A stretch of 64,000 nucleotides of DNA from Sipunculus nudus (Eukaryota; Annelida; Sipuncula; Golfingiida; Sipunculidae): the NCBI GenBank assembly GCA_026874595.1, contig CM049319.1, forward strand, positions 19,013,101 to 19,077,100, given 5' to 3'. Within the stretch, counting starts at the first letter, position 1. Each line of letters starts with the position of its first letter. A model generated the notes under the pieces. That model was not told where the DNA came from. It saw only the letters and a program-made list of their open reading frames with translations, and ran no database searches. Both the position numbers and the translations under genes were made by a program. Below, piece by piece: positions 42,173-55,089 of the stretch.

Positions 42173-44497
42173 TTCAATAGTAAAAAGGTTGCAAAATTAA
42201 ATATAAAAATAAAATGAATAAATAAAATATTAGGGAAAAATGAAAAAAAAAAGTTGAATAATTTAATTTTGATGACTGAAAGTACTACGTGCAGTACATA
42301 AATTTGCAGTCACTTGAAAATGTCAAATTTTTAAATTCCTTTATACAGGCCGCCATTTTGATGGTAAAAAAATGTAGCCTTTAAAGGGAGAGGTCTTATA
42401 ATAAAGCATTAAGTATGCAAGTATGGGAATCAATTCTGGACAATTCTGTACATAGATATTGCTGCTTTTAGGCCTGGCTGGTTAAGCACGAATTATACAG
42501 ACACTTTTATGAATAAATTTGTAAAACAATTTTAAGTCATCATTTTGGAACATGTTTAAATAAAAATTAGTAATTTTAAGTGATAAAAAACGTACCAATG
42601 TAAAAAGTAAAATGGGGCAAAAGTGTTTAAAAACTTTTTCAAATATTTTATGTACTTGAAGCACTATATTCATGCATAAAAGTTACAGTAAGCGATTAAA
42701 AGGGGTATATAATAATCGGTAAAATATATGCTATTAAAAAGTTAATAATTGAACAAATCATGATTTTCACCGAGCATTTACAAAAATGATAGTAAATACA
42801 TAAGTAACCATGCCATGCTTAAGGGTGCGATTCACTGCTACTTAATTCCAATTAAAGTGGTCATCTAGAGGTAAAATATATTTAATATAACAAGCTATTT
42901 TATTAAATTGCTCCACTCATGTTTATAATATGACATCGACGTTATTGTGATTATGATATTACTTATTACCATTATTGTTTAATAAAATCTTAAATGTAAA
43001 TAAGTAAAAGCATAAAAACCTGGTTGTGTCAGTATTTAAGTTCGGAATATTAGTGGCTATGTTGAGTTCTGAATAGAAAAACCAGTACACTGTGACATAT
43101 ACCGATACATAAATACAAGTGGCCGAATGCATACTTGCCTAAAAATAACAACAGGCCATGAGTCCTAGTGCTCAGCTGAATTTTCCTAATATATTAATTT
43201 ACCAAATCCTACCATACAGAGAAGAGGTAGTTTCTTTTTTTATATTGTTATAACTCAGGATTTACTATACATATATAAGAGAACTTAAATTTTTTTTGGA
43301 ATTAAATCTTTTTTATATCCAAACTTTCTTTGATGTAAATTTGAAACAAAATATTGCACTATCCTATTAAAAGTTGGTTTATTCTGCCTAATGTGGCATC
43401 ATAGTTAATTTCCATTATTCTGATATAGTATTTACTTATGAAGAGAGCATAAACAGTTATATTTTGGTTGTAACTTAGCTTGCACACTCAACATTAAGGC
43501 AAAAAGAGCAATATAGCATTGAACAAGTTAAGCCATACAAAAATACATGGTGGACAGCGAATGGCTAGGATTTTACACTAGTCAGCTCATTTGGCAATGC
43601 AAATGAAATTTGATGCCCATGTGCAACTCAGGAGTAAATATATATTTTATCGGAAGAGTGGGCAGTGTTTGTGGCATTATCTTTTTTGCAATATACTTTG
43701 TATTTACATTACATACATATTGACTGTATTTTTTTCATGTTTATACCATGAAAAAGGCATATGTAACTGTTCACATTAAACCAAACATAATGAAACTAAA
43801 GATGCATTGTCAAAAAAGTATGCTCCTTTTTCACTATTCCTACTTGCTGAATAAAACATAAAGATTTAACCCTTCCATGCTGGTAATATGCTTTTAAGAC
43901 AATGTTGTGTTTACATCTTTGAGCTTTAAAAAACATTATTTTTCTCCTCGTTATATGATAATTACAATAACAACTTTGAATAATAAAATGTTTCCTGCTA
44001 TTGCAAAATTCCTGGTGCATACTTAAAGCTTTTCTAAATGCTTAAAAACTCTCTATTCTTTTCAGATGGCAGGTGTAAATCTGAAGATCGCATTCTAGCA
44101 ATCAAGTTTCATGGACATTAAAATCAAAATAAAACAGTTCCTACACTTGATATTCTTCTTGTTAGTTGATGTGTGTTAACACTAAAGGAGAAACATCTAT
44201 AGGGTTAAATTTTAACATAACTTGACATTTACATGAAATTAAATTGACTTTAAAGTGACAGCAAATTGAGATCAAATTTAGATGTCAAAACTTTTGACGT
44301 CAATATGATCTACAAACTAAGCCTGTTCCTGACATCATTTTGACATCAATGTTTGACATATTTTTTATGCCAAAATTTTGACGTCAATTTGACTTTAAAA
44401 TTAAACCTGTTTTTGACATCATTTTGACATCAATGTTTGATGTCAATTTGATGTCTATTCAACATCAATTGCCCACTGGGGAGGTGTCCATGGGGAA

Positions 44498-44700
44498 GCG
44501 GAGTAGTCTGGCACCCCCGCTTTGTTATGGCACCGTTGCTCATGGCCAATCTTAGACTGGTACCCTGCTCTATTAAGGCCCTAAAGCCAAGCTATGATTG
44601 GCCTAGAGCAGCGGTGCCAGAATAGAGCGGGTTACCAGTCTAGGCCAATATATGCTCGGTAAGGGCCATAATAGAGCAGGGTACCAGTCTAGGAAGCGGA
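44498..44700. repeat. Imperfect inverted repeat, hairpin-forming, copy 2
   Basis: The duplicate of the 40762-40970 hairpin block, with slightly better arm pairing in places (CTGCTCTATTA against TAATAGAGCAG). Confidence 0.75.
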
Positions 44701-45289
44701 GAACAAAAGCGATCACCGCCGGGACAATACGACTGGGCAATAAAATTCCGGGGACAGCTTGTCGGACTCTCTTTGATTTCAGAGAAGACACTCTTTTTCT
44801 TCGCCCAGCAAATTTCAGATAAGTCAGTCGGTATATTTGTCATATGTGTCATTGAGCCTATCGCATGTACCGGGACTGCGTATTTTTTAACATAAGCAAA
44901 ACACTGATATTTTGCTCATTTTTCACGTCTGTTCACGGCATATTAATTTTGAATACATTGCCTGACTAGGAACTATTAATCCACGAAATTCCAACCCAAT
45001 GAATAGTGTTTCAGGTCAAAACCACGAAATTTTAAACCCACGATATTTTCTGAATCCACAGTATAACACTGCATCATACTAATGAAAGGGTAACCCTATA
45101 TATTAACGGGCCCCTGGTTTCGAATTTCTGTATGGGCAACTATGGAAACTCAGGTAACATGATTATTATTATAGTAATGTATCAGCATCAACAACCCAGG
45201 GCAAGACCAGCTGGGATATGTTTATTAATGTTTACATCATTTTTTAGTGGAAACAAGCTTCAGAAATACAAGTTTGCAATAATTGCGCA

Positions 45290-46075
45290 TAGCAATTTCT
45301 CAGTGAGGATTCAAACTTTGATAGACACTCGCGGCAAAGTTGATAAATTGCTGGTAAATTGCGTGACTGGACCGGCCGTCACAGAGAGGGCGAGAAAGTT
45401 GCAAAATTGCGGGCGAATTGCTAACAAATTTCGTGATAAGGATGGCTGTTACAAGAAGGATGGCAAAGTTGCTAAATTGCTAGCAAATTGCGTGATGGGG
45501 CCGGCCATCACAGGGAGGGTGATAAAGTTGCAAAATTGCGAGCAAATTGCTAGCAAATTGCGTGATTGGGACGGTCATTACAGGATGAGTGAGGAAGTTG
45601 CAAAATTGCGAGTAAATTGCGTGATGGGTACGGTCATTACAGGATGAGTGAAAAAGTTGCAAGATTGCGAGCAAATTGCTAGCAAAGTGCATGATAAGGA
45701 TGGCTGTTACAAGAAGGATGGCAAAGTTGCTAAATTGCAAGCAAATTGCGTGATGGGGCCGGCCATCACAGGGAGGGTGATAAAGTTGCAAAATTGCGAG
45801 CAAATTGCTAGAAAATTGCGTGATGGGGACGGTCATTACAGGATGAGTGAGAAAGTTGCAAAATTGCGAGCAAATTGCTTGAAGGGGACTTCTGTTACAA
45901 GAAGGATTGCAAAGTTGCCAAATTGCTAGCAAATCAGGTGATGGGGACGGTCATCACAGGGAGAGTGAGAAAGTTGCACAATTGCTGGTAAATTGCAAGC
46001 AAGTTTGCAGTAATTGCGTATAGCAAGTTTTGCAGTGAGGATTCAAACTTTGATAGACACTCGCGCAAGTTTGCT
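45290..46075. repeat. Minisatellite rich in GCAAATTGC units
   Basis: Irregular units combine AAAGTTGCAAAATTGCGAGC, AAATTGCTAGCAAATTGCGT, GATGGGGACGGTCAT and TACAGGATGAGTGA. Open frames on both strands (45132-45647, 45480-45932) are repeat artefacts. Matching segments with GATTCAAACTTTGATAGACA lie at both ends of the array. Confidence 0.85.
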
Positions 46076-46280
46076 AGATACTCATGCTTCAACAGAGAAA
46101 AACCGACAGTTCCCCGCCTATATGGCTCCAGGCAGACCTCGGAAGAACACTGTGAAACCCTGTGTGAAAAAATGATATGCATTCTTTTTAATAGCACATT
46201 AATTATCGCCAGGACCGTATCTGTAAACAAAACCCGTATGGATTGATGGAAAACTCAAAAAAGGTGTAGTCTGCCCTTGC

Positions 46281-46352
46281 AGGTCCCGCCGAGATTTGAA
46301 CTCGGATCGCAGGATTCAGAGTCCTGATTGCTAACCGTTACACCAAGGGACC
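46281..46352 (-). tRNA. tRNA-Gln (anticodon CTG)
   Basis: A 72-nt cloverleaf on the minus strand. It has acceptor GGTCCCT with CGGGACC, a five-pair anticodon stem CAGGA/TCCTG around loop CTCTGAA, and T arm CCGAG-TTCAAAT-CTCGG. The discriminator is T and there is no intron. Pair 7-66 is mismatched (T with C). A TTTTTT Pol III terminator lies about 15 nt downstream. It closely matches metazoan tRNA-Gln(CTG). Confidence 0.93.
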
Positions 46353-46683
46353 TCACGCATGCAGTACTCAAGCATGCAGGTAAACCAGTTTACGAGTGTA
46401 TATACATGAATCGTGTGACCATGAAAATATTTTTTTATTACACAACAAAACAACCTTACAGTACTGTGCAAACAATAAAACATGCATGACATAAAGTTTT
46501 ACATAACACCATTATACTTTGTTTACATAAAGTTTTATCACAAAAACAGACAAAAAAAAATCCACAAACATGTCTTAAAAATTTTAATTAGTTCTCCAGT
46601 AAAAATTTAATTTGTTTCTCCAATAGCACTGTATAATTTACTCCACAGATTTTTATGTACAGTTAACTTTCCTTTTGATATAG
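46353..46683. other. AT-rich stretch between tRNA and LINE remnant
   Basis: No gene seen. It may hold the 3' UTR of the LINE on the minus strand. Confidence 0.4.
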
Positions 46684-49450
46684 CTACCTCTTTTTCAACA
46701 CAATAATATCTTTAAATAAAATGTACGGCACCGTTAATAGTTTTTTGTAGTATATATATAATGTTTCATCAAAAAGAATAATTTTATCTAGCAATTTATC
46801 GGTGCTATTATTCCGAATTATTTTTTCTCTATCAAAACTCATATGTCTATTAAAACTCTTCAACCATAATGACACTTTTGTCCACAATCTTCTACTATTG
46901 TACAGTAAACAAAAACATGTAATAATGTTTCTTTATGTTGTTTACAAAAAGTACAATTTTCCTGATCTAATATTCCCGCTTTTACAAGGAAGGGATTTAA
47001 AGTTAAAATTCTATGCAATATTTTGAACTGAAAATATCTTATGTTCTTGATATAGTTATCAATCCTATGTTTCTGTAAGCTTCCTACACACTATTTTGGT
47101 TACATTCCGCCAAATCTTTTTGCCATTTTAAAATACTTTGAACTGGAGGTCTATATTTTCTTCTTATAATTTCGCTGTAAATCATCTCAACTGGTTTAGC
47201 TTTTTCCAATAACTTGTCAATATTATTTTCAAATTTTTGTTCATAAGGAAAGTCACAATGCGAAACTTTTAGTCTTTATTTCCATTTTACAGGGATTGAG
47301 TGTATAATACTGTTGTATGTCTTTTGGTGTATTTCAATACCATAAATCCTTTTTATATCCTCGAAAGTGTACCATGAGTAAGTATTGTTCACCATCTTAA
47401 TCAAATGGTATATATAATGAATCCCTGCATCATAAAATTTTTTTTATAGAAAAAACAATTTTACCATTAATTTTGATATGGGAATTTATCCATAATTATT
47501 GGTTTAGATATTCATTTGTTGTTTCTGGTATATAAAAATTATATTTGCACCATTCTTGTATTATTTCTTTCCAAAAAATGTTAACTTTCTTGAATAAATG
47601 TAACTGTTCTAGATCATCTGCCTCAATGTTACATGTAAATAAATATTGAGTTAAGTTATTATTGCTGTGATTGATTAACTGTCTCCATCCTTCATTCATA
47701 TCAGAATTCAATAATCTATTAATCCACATGATTTTGTTGCTTGTAACTTTGATCTGATATCTACCATATCTAGTCCACCATTATCTTCAGGTGCTATTAA
47801 AGTTTATCTTTTAATTTTATCTATCTTACTGTTCCATATTAAGTTGAACAGAATTGTTTCAATTTCCTCAATAATGGAGGCAGGTAGATCAGGCAAAACA
47901 GAAAGTTGATATTGTAATTGAGAGACTAGGTCAGATTTTATAACTGTAATTTTACCAATAGGGGTCAACTGTCGCTTTGACCATGTTTCCACTAGTTTAT
48001 TTATTTTTCCTATTAAAGGTCTCAAGTTGAGCTCACTGAGATTCTGGAACGTATTATTAATATTGATTCCTAAAATTGTAATTGGTCCATCTGTCCACTG
48101 TAACCCGAAATTCCTTATTTCTTCATTTCCATAATCATGATTTCCAAGAGGCATAACAGCAGTATTTTCTACATTTATTTTTAAGCCACTAACTCTATGA
48201 AATCTTTTAAACTGCTCAATGGTCTCTTCCATCACTGACCCTCCCCCTCTTATGAATAGAGTTGTATCATCTGCATATTGGGAAATTACATGTTTTGCAT
48301 TCTTTATCTCTACACCTTTAATATTTACATTTTTTTTCTAATTCTAGATGCCAAAACTTCTGCACAAATTATAAATAAATATGGTGACATGGGGCAACCT
48401 TGCCGAACTCCTCTACTTATCGGAAAGAACTTGGAGTTCCATCCATTATTAATAACACAAGATGATATGTCTGGATAAAAAATCTCAACCCACTTACACA
48501 ATGTAGTCCCAAAATTGTAATATAGAAGTGTTTCATTGATGAAAGTCCATTCTAATAGATCAAAGGCTTTTTCAAAATCAACCATTATTAAATTGGCTTT
48601 AATCTTATTTTTTCTGCAATAGTTAAGTTGTAAATTCAATTAAGGCCTTCTCCTATATAACGATTTTTTTAAAATCCAGTTTGATCTGGATGAATTATTC
48701 TTTGAAGGACTAATTGTAACCTTCGTGCTATACATTTAGTGAGCAGCTTGTGATCAGTATTAAGCCTCCAATTCATAAAGTAAAGTGGATCTTCTGCTTT
48801 CTTTGGGATCAATGTAATAATTTCTTGACGTGGTGAGATATTAAGTTTTCCTTCTGTATATGAATATTGATAAGCAGTAATCAAATCGTGTTTAATATCT
48901 TCCCAGAAATATCTATAGAATTCAACTGTTAGGCCATCTGTTTCAGGGGTTTTCCCACTTTTAAAAGATTTTAGACACTCAACGAGTTCATTTTCAGACA
49001 ATTTTTTGTTCGTCTTCTGTAAGTTTTTCTTGTGGTTGTGTACAGAATTCTGTATAATTTTTTTTATCTAAATTAGATTGTGTTGAAGTATACAAAATAT
49101 TAGAAAAATTCTCAGTTTCTCTTAAAATCTGGGGTTCTGTTACACAATGATCATTAATTTTAAGTTTAGTACTAGTATTTTTGTTGTAAAACCGTTTTTC
49201 AAGATTAAAAAAATATTTAGAAGGTCTCTCGCCTTCCTTGAACCATTTTATTTTACACCTTAACAAAGCTCCTTTTGTTTTTAATTTGACAATATTCTCA
49301 ATTTCTGATTTTTTTCTGTTTTATCTCTTCTATCACATCATCATCTTGGTTATTTGCAAATTGCTCTTAGAACTAGTATTTTTAGTCTATTTTCAAGCTG
49401 TTATCTGTTTTCTGTACATGTTCTCAAAGCCCCTTAGAAAAAAAGTATAA
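46684..49450 (-). mobile_element. L1-like non-LTR retrotransposon ORF2 remnant (reverse transcriptase and C-terminus)
   Basis: On the minus strand, reading from 49450: KGALLRCKIKWFKEGERPSK, then GKTPETDGLTVEFYRYFW, LIPKKAEDPLYFMNWRL, MVDFEKAFDLLEW, GVRQGCPMSPYLF and the YADD catalytic motif (about 48279-48268). The L1-type C-terminal C-x2-C-x7-H-x4-C block lies near 46905-46960. Several frameshifts and stops break it, and no endonuclease domain is present, so it is a dead 5'-truncated copy. The motif order and RGVRQGCP signature place it with L1-like clades. Confidence 0.88.
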
Positions 49451-49995
49451 AATCTAACCGACATAAGATGGGTTTAGGATTTGATCGTTTCCAGGTATAT
49501 TGTAATACATTTGGATGTTGTTTGCGCCATATGTCCACATGTGACATAACATGTGACATAACGTACATACATTCACACTGAACATCGCAGCACCTCTTAA
49601 AAGCATTGACACCGCACTTAAATACCGACTATCAAGGGCCAGAAAAGCCATCTTGAGCTCTATTTCCAAATCATAACTTGTATATTAAATGTGGCAAAAT
49701 AATTGATATGAATATATTTTCTCACCTCTGTTACATTAGAGTTGATTTTTTGTAATTTTGTAAAGAGTAAAAACAAGATTGTCCTTGGTAACACCATGGC
49801 CATCAGAAACTGAATCTCAAATGATTTTATTTTTATTATTATTTCAAATAAAAAAATGTTGCATCTTCCTTTTTATTTACCAGCTCTGCAATTGCATATA
49901 CCAATAAACTAATTTATTGCTATTTTATTATCAGGTTCAATGACTTTCTCGTTAATATATCTTATGGAATTTTATTTTAAAAAAATAAATAAATA
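49451..49995. other. AT-rich stretch between LINE and hAT element
   Basis: No recognisable gene or repeat. Confidence 0.4.
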
Positions 49996-50029
49996 TAAAA
50001 TAACAGGGTTGGGGCCAGGTACTTGTGAC

Positions 50030-50165
50030 AGTACCTAGGTACAGGTACAGGTACTTGCGAAATGGTCGGGTACAGGTACAGGTACAGCATTTTTGTAAAG
50101 TACCTAGGTACAGGTACAGGTACTTTAGAAAGTACCTAGGTACAGGTACAGGTACATTTTAAAGA
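50030..50165. repeat. Left subterminal GGTACA repeat of hAT element
   Basis: Repeated AGTACCTAGGTACAGGTACA units. The partner array lies at about 51370-51515. Subterminal repeats are often transposase-binding sites in hAT elements. Confidence 0.85.
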
Positions 50166-51369
50166 TATACGAACTAATGATAATTGCATTAAATTAATCT
50201 AGATATGCAATAATAAGTTATAATAGAATGGCAGAATATATCATTATAAAGCATTAAATGATCACTTCCTATGTCATTAGGAAAAATTAAGGCCTGGCAA
50301 ATGTAAATGGATTGCCTTTTACTAAATTTGATAAAGGAACAAAGCTGATAACTTTTACAAAGTTATTTATAAAGAAATATAAAACTTTCATATTATGTCT
50401 ATATTTCAAATCAAGTTTTGAGCTTCGGAGAAATGGTTTCAAGTCTAAATCTCTGGGAGCACCACACTTTAAAGTAAAAAGGCTTAATAGCTTGACTGAA
50501 AGGGAAAATGTTACAATCAATTTTATACATTTACTTAATGACAATAATACATACATAATTAGAAGTAACAATACACATGTTCATAGCAGAAAGTCGCACT
50601 GAGGATGTTTTGAGCACCAGCATGTAATGCGTGAGCTGGGATTTTTTTTTTCTGTAAAATGGGAAGTTCTGCTTTTGTTTGGCTTATGTTAATAGTTCAG
50701 AGATAAAACATGTATTTTTTTTTATTTCTACATTTATCCTACACCAATGTTCTTTATACATACAAGACAACAGGTATCTACCTGGAGCACAAGGGCAACA
50801 CTGCCTATATCATTTGCTCTGTACCCTTTATATCTTATAAAGCCACAATGAACTTCATGTGTAGTGGCTGGAGGTAGCTAGGCCAGCATGTCCACTCAAG
50901 TTCAAAGGCTGCAGGGTTATAAGCTTACCCCTGACGCTGCCTGGTTTAGATAACAGCCCTGACAGGGATGACAGCTTAGTACCTCACTTGACCAAACCTG
51001 ATGTCCAGATCCAGTATCTTACCTGTAATTCATATGACTGTGAATTGTGTGTACCTCAATACAGGTACAAGTATCTGGCCCCGACCCTGTTCAGTGTACA
51101 TACTGGCCAACTTCAGACATGGGGCATGTAGGCAACCCCCTGTATCTATCCTTTGTTGGTTGCTGTATACTTGTCCTGATAATATAATGCTGTAATGAAT
51201 TTCCTGTTTAGAGGCTGGAGGTTGACCAGCTTGCTAGCCAGGTAGCTAGCTACAAAGGCAGCAGGGAATAATGCTTTGTAATTAACCCTGCCTAAGATAG
51301 CGAACTGCCCTGACAGGGGTTAAGGCTTTGTACATGGTGTCCATTTCTAGTACCAGTATCACATTTGTA

Positions 51370-51515
51370 CCTGGAGTACCTTGTACCAGGTACAGGTACT
51401 TTAGTTCCAGGTACAGGTACAGGTACAAGGTACTTCCTACTCATGACAGCCAGGTACAGGTACAGGTACTCTGAATTGTGGACCTAGGTACAGGTACAGG
51501 TTCAGGTACAAGTAC
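51370..51515. repeat. Right subterminal GGTACA repeat of hAT element
   Basis: CAGGTACAGGTAC-type units similar to those at the left end and in the same sequence sense. Confidence 0.85.
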
Positions 51516-51538
51516 CTGGCCCAAACCCTGTAAAATAA

Positions 51539-54500
51539 TAATAATAATATTATAAATAAAAATATCCTTAAATTTGAAAATATATATTGATATATATATC
51601 ATGATGTCGACTGAACTATTTCTCAACAATATATAGTTCTGTTTATCATATAATTTAATCAATAATTTATCCTAATTATAACCTTATATACTTTAATATG
51701 CTCTGATATAAAGCCATTAAAAATTATAATTTATGTTAAATCTAATTTCATTAATGTTATTTCAGTGAATCTAATTTTTTTAATGATTAAATCAATCATA
51801 CCTTATGAGAAAATTTAATTTTATAAAGTGTGCTTTTAAAGTGAGTTTATCATTACCCAATTTAGTCCAACATAATATATTTTATATCTGATTAACAGAT
51901 TATCAGTATAATCATTATCCCTATGAGAGTTGCTACATAATAGTACAATGGCCTTGCTGTTGTATTTAGTTCACTCTAAAGAATATTAATACAGAGCAAA
52001 ACCGATTATGCCAGTTATCATAACATATCCACACATACCAATGTATAAATTTTCATCCTTAAGTTGAATCCCCTTCACTGTATGGTTAATATTGTATATA
52101 AGTATACTAGAGTAGTTGAGATCTTTAGGACTATTGATCTATAATAGTGTCATGACAGTTACGTGCATAATAATTGGACACAATCTTGATTCTAAAACTT
52201 AACTAATATACACATCTTCCTTTTTGATTCAAAATAGGTTTTAGATTTCAATATTATAACACTACAGTTTCAAAAGGAAGAAATACAACCTAACCCTCTG
52301 TGTACAGTGATTTCCATAGACCAAGCGATACGTTACTGTCAAACATGACATTATAATGAGCTTACACCTATAGGAAGAGGTGAAAGCTTTAAGTACGATG
52401 GTTCCTAAAAAGTAAATAATATGTTACATCCAAGCTTAGTATCAGAGTCAGTCCTTGTCAGGCATCTTTATGTTATTTTTATTTTGTTTTATATGCATAC
52501 ATGTTTTCTAGCTAATAAGCATATACATAGCATGGCATTACTCTATCAGAACAGAGAGAGATACAACTAAACGCTGTTACACAGGTTGATTAGCAGATAT
52601 TTGAAAAGTCATTATATTAAAACCTATCATAGTTCACTGATCACTATCCATTACATACCGCACATATTACAAAATTATTATAATAAAAGTTATCTAATTT
52701 TTCATTGTATAGTGAAACACCAAAATATCTCTATGGTTAATCAATACAACACTGTAGTATAATAACAATTCTGAACTGCTTAATGAATAATGATACATTT
52801 GAATCAGGTTATTGATCTAGGGTCCTTAATTTTTAATGATATAGGAATATCATTAATACGAGGAATAACTTTGGAATATGTCCCATCTTTTCAATTTTAA
52901 GATTAACCTTAGCACGTGAACACATATATAGTTCTGTGGTCTCAAAGTAATATATAAACCCCTCATTGACTAAATTATGTTTATCAATGTTTTGTGAATC
53001 AGCATTTATAGGTGTATTGGCACATCAGTGTGTCAAATGACGAACTTTAAAGAGAGATTCCTGCCATCAGTATAGCACAATTTTATATTCATCTGTATAT
53101 TAGCCTAATACAACATAAAGATGGCTAAAGGCTACTGGATAATTATGAAATTCATACTTTGATGAATAGTATAACCTCCAATGTGTCTCAAAAGCTATGT
53201 ATAAATCTTCGCTGTTTGATAATTAATATACATAGAAACATATTTTTTAGAAGGCACTGAATATTCAACCCTTTTGAAAGATTAAAATGATGGTGTGTCA
53301 CAGCCTTTTGCTGAAGGATAACAAGACTTTCCCCCTGAAATGGTTGAATTGGGGAGTACCAACTATTCATTATATCTTCAAATTGTAAATTAAAAAAAAT
53401 CCAATATAACAACACATCTAACATGGTGGGTAGCCATCCTTAATAGTTTGACAGTGCCTCATAACGCAAAAATCTAATGGTACCAAAACATTTAACAGAC
53501 GAAAACTATTTTATTGGGCAAATATAAATTTGTCTTTCACAAGTCAATTTATACATTCATGTTCCTTTCTCATTTTTTATAAATGAAACTTGTATCAATA
53601 TTATCAGTGCAGTTAGAAACTTCTGATTATTCATTTAGCAAAAGATATACAAAATCTGTGACACCACCCAATGATAAAAATGACTGTACTTCTCTTGACA
53701 TATTATTCTGCTTATGATGGTAGTAGTATTCAACAAAAGATGTGCAACCATAGATGAAATATTCTTCAGTCAGGTATTCCTGCTTACCAATAAATTCTCA
53801 GACTTTTTGTAAGTCTCATTAACTACATAATTAGGCATGAATATTAAGCTTGATATGCATTAAAATATAAATTTCACAGAATAAAAACCTAGATGGCGGG
53901 TAACCCATCTTCTGTACATCAATTTATCTATTGTCCGGTCAATCAATGGAGTAGTCATTTATTTTCTATCTTGATAAATCATGTTTTTTACACAGTATAA
54001 TTCATAACATACCTGCCTTGTTAGGGAATATTGGGAGTAATTTTAGTTCTTCAGTCATTACATTGGGTGATTACTAATTTTACAGTCTTTCAGTCATTAT
54101 GCTGAGTGACTACGAGTGTTTAATTTGTAAAAACTCTAAATGATATATTGTATACTAAATGTAGTACTATATTTTACACCAACTATATCCTAGTCAAAAC
54201 ATCTCAATTCATATATCAATACCCATCTTAATAGATATTACATATTAATCAACGGTCACATCTTAACCAATACAAGCTGGAGTAAGCAAAGGTCAACTAC
54301 CCACATCTGATGTTTATACAGCTCATTCTACATATATATAAAAATTGCTTCTATAAGATGAATCAGATTGTGTAGGCTGTCTTTAAATGTGCTATTTCAT
54401 GATTACTTACCTATAAAAAAATAAAAATAAGGGGGGTGGTAGGGAGGAGAGCTTCTCCTCAGAAAGAATACACAAGGTACCAATATATATTACAACCCAC

Positions 54501-55085
54501 CGATGTCAATGGACATATCGTTACATGTTTACATCCATTGAACTCACGACATTCACCAAAAGTAACAGCATTACACGACGTACGCGTCAACCCAAAACGC
54601 GATCTATCGTAATGAAATGGCTTTAAGAAAGAAAAATAGTTATCTTCAATCAGTATTAAAATGATTTTAAATTATTAAGTTATATAAATCCACCAATATA
54701 CTAGTAAAATACGTCTTGTGCAATAGCAAATATTCGGCAGAAGTGACACAATACACAGTTTAGCCGATGAACGAATAATTAAGTTGCAAAGGGAAATGTA
54801 TAAAAAAGATTTTGTACATGATATATCTCTGCAGAGTAACTTAATGTTACATTGAAAAAACATAATACAGACCAGACGGAGATGAGTTAGTGAAGATGTG
54901 TACTCTAATCCTGCTTGGTAAAAAGGCTTGTCCATCGAGCGATAATCAAGGTAAAGAAACCGTAGCACTGCCCCTAGTGGCCAATGTGCAAAATAAAGTA
55001 ATCCTGGCGAGGACACATGTGGTTCCCACGTTCACAGTGGTTTTATGTCACCTGTCCTAAATTAAGTAACTTAACTCCCGGAGTC
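51539..55085. other. Long AT-rich region without genes
   Basis: Only short random open frames, no splice-bounded conserved segments and no clear mobile element. Confidence 0.5.
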
Positions 55086-55089
55086 TTCA

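Larger units (their letters stand above)
41508..45260. repeat. Tandem duplication, copy 2
   Basis: A near-identical copy of 37760-41507. One difference is a short segment (about 44746-44765) missing from copy 1. It ends at GTGGAAACAAGCTT, where copy 1 passes straight into the start of copy 2. Confidence 0.92.
37760..46118. mobile_element. Composite repeat element with inverted ends and internal 3.74-kb tandem duplication
   Basis: The left end GGCGGGGAACTGTCGGTTTT (37789-37808) recurs in the same orientation at about 41527. It is present as an exact inverted copy at 46099-46118. The region between is two copies of a unit of about 3.74 kb plus a terminal minisatellite. No transposase frame is visible, so it is probably a non-autonomous DNA element. 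Target-site duplications were not identified. Confidence 0.65.
49996..51538. mobile_element. Non-autonomous hAT-type DNA transposon with 8-bp target-site duplication
   Basis: The element spans 50004-51530. Its terminal inverted repeats begin CAGGGTTGGGGCCAGGTACT and end in the complement of CAGGGTTTGGGCCAGGTACT. Both sides are flanked by TAAAATAA (49996-50003 and 51531-51538), an exact 8-bp duplication, as the hAT superfamily makes. Both subterminal regions are packed with CAGGTACAGGTAC repeats. No transposase is visible. Confidence 0.92.

Noticed and set aside
45132-45932. Long open frames on both strands in the 45-kb region.
   Set aside because: Minisatellite units happen to lack stops in several frames. 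Codon pattern follows the repeat and there is no known domain.
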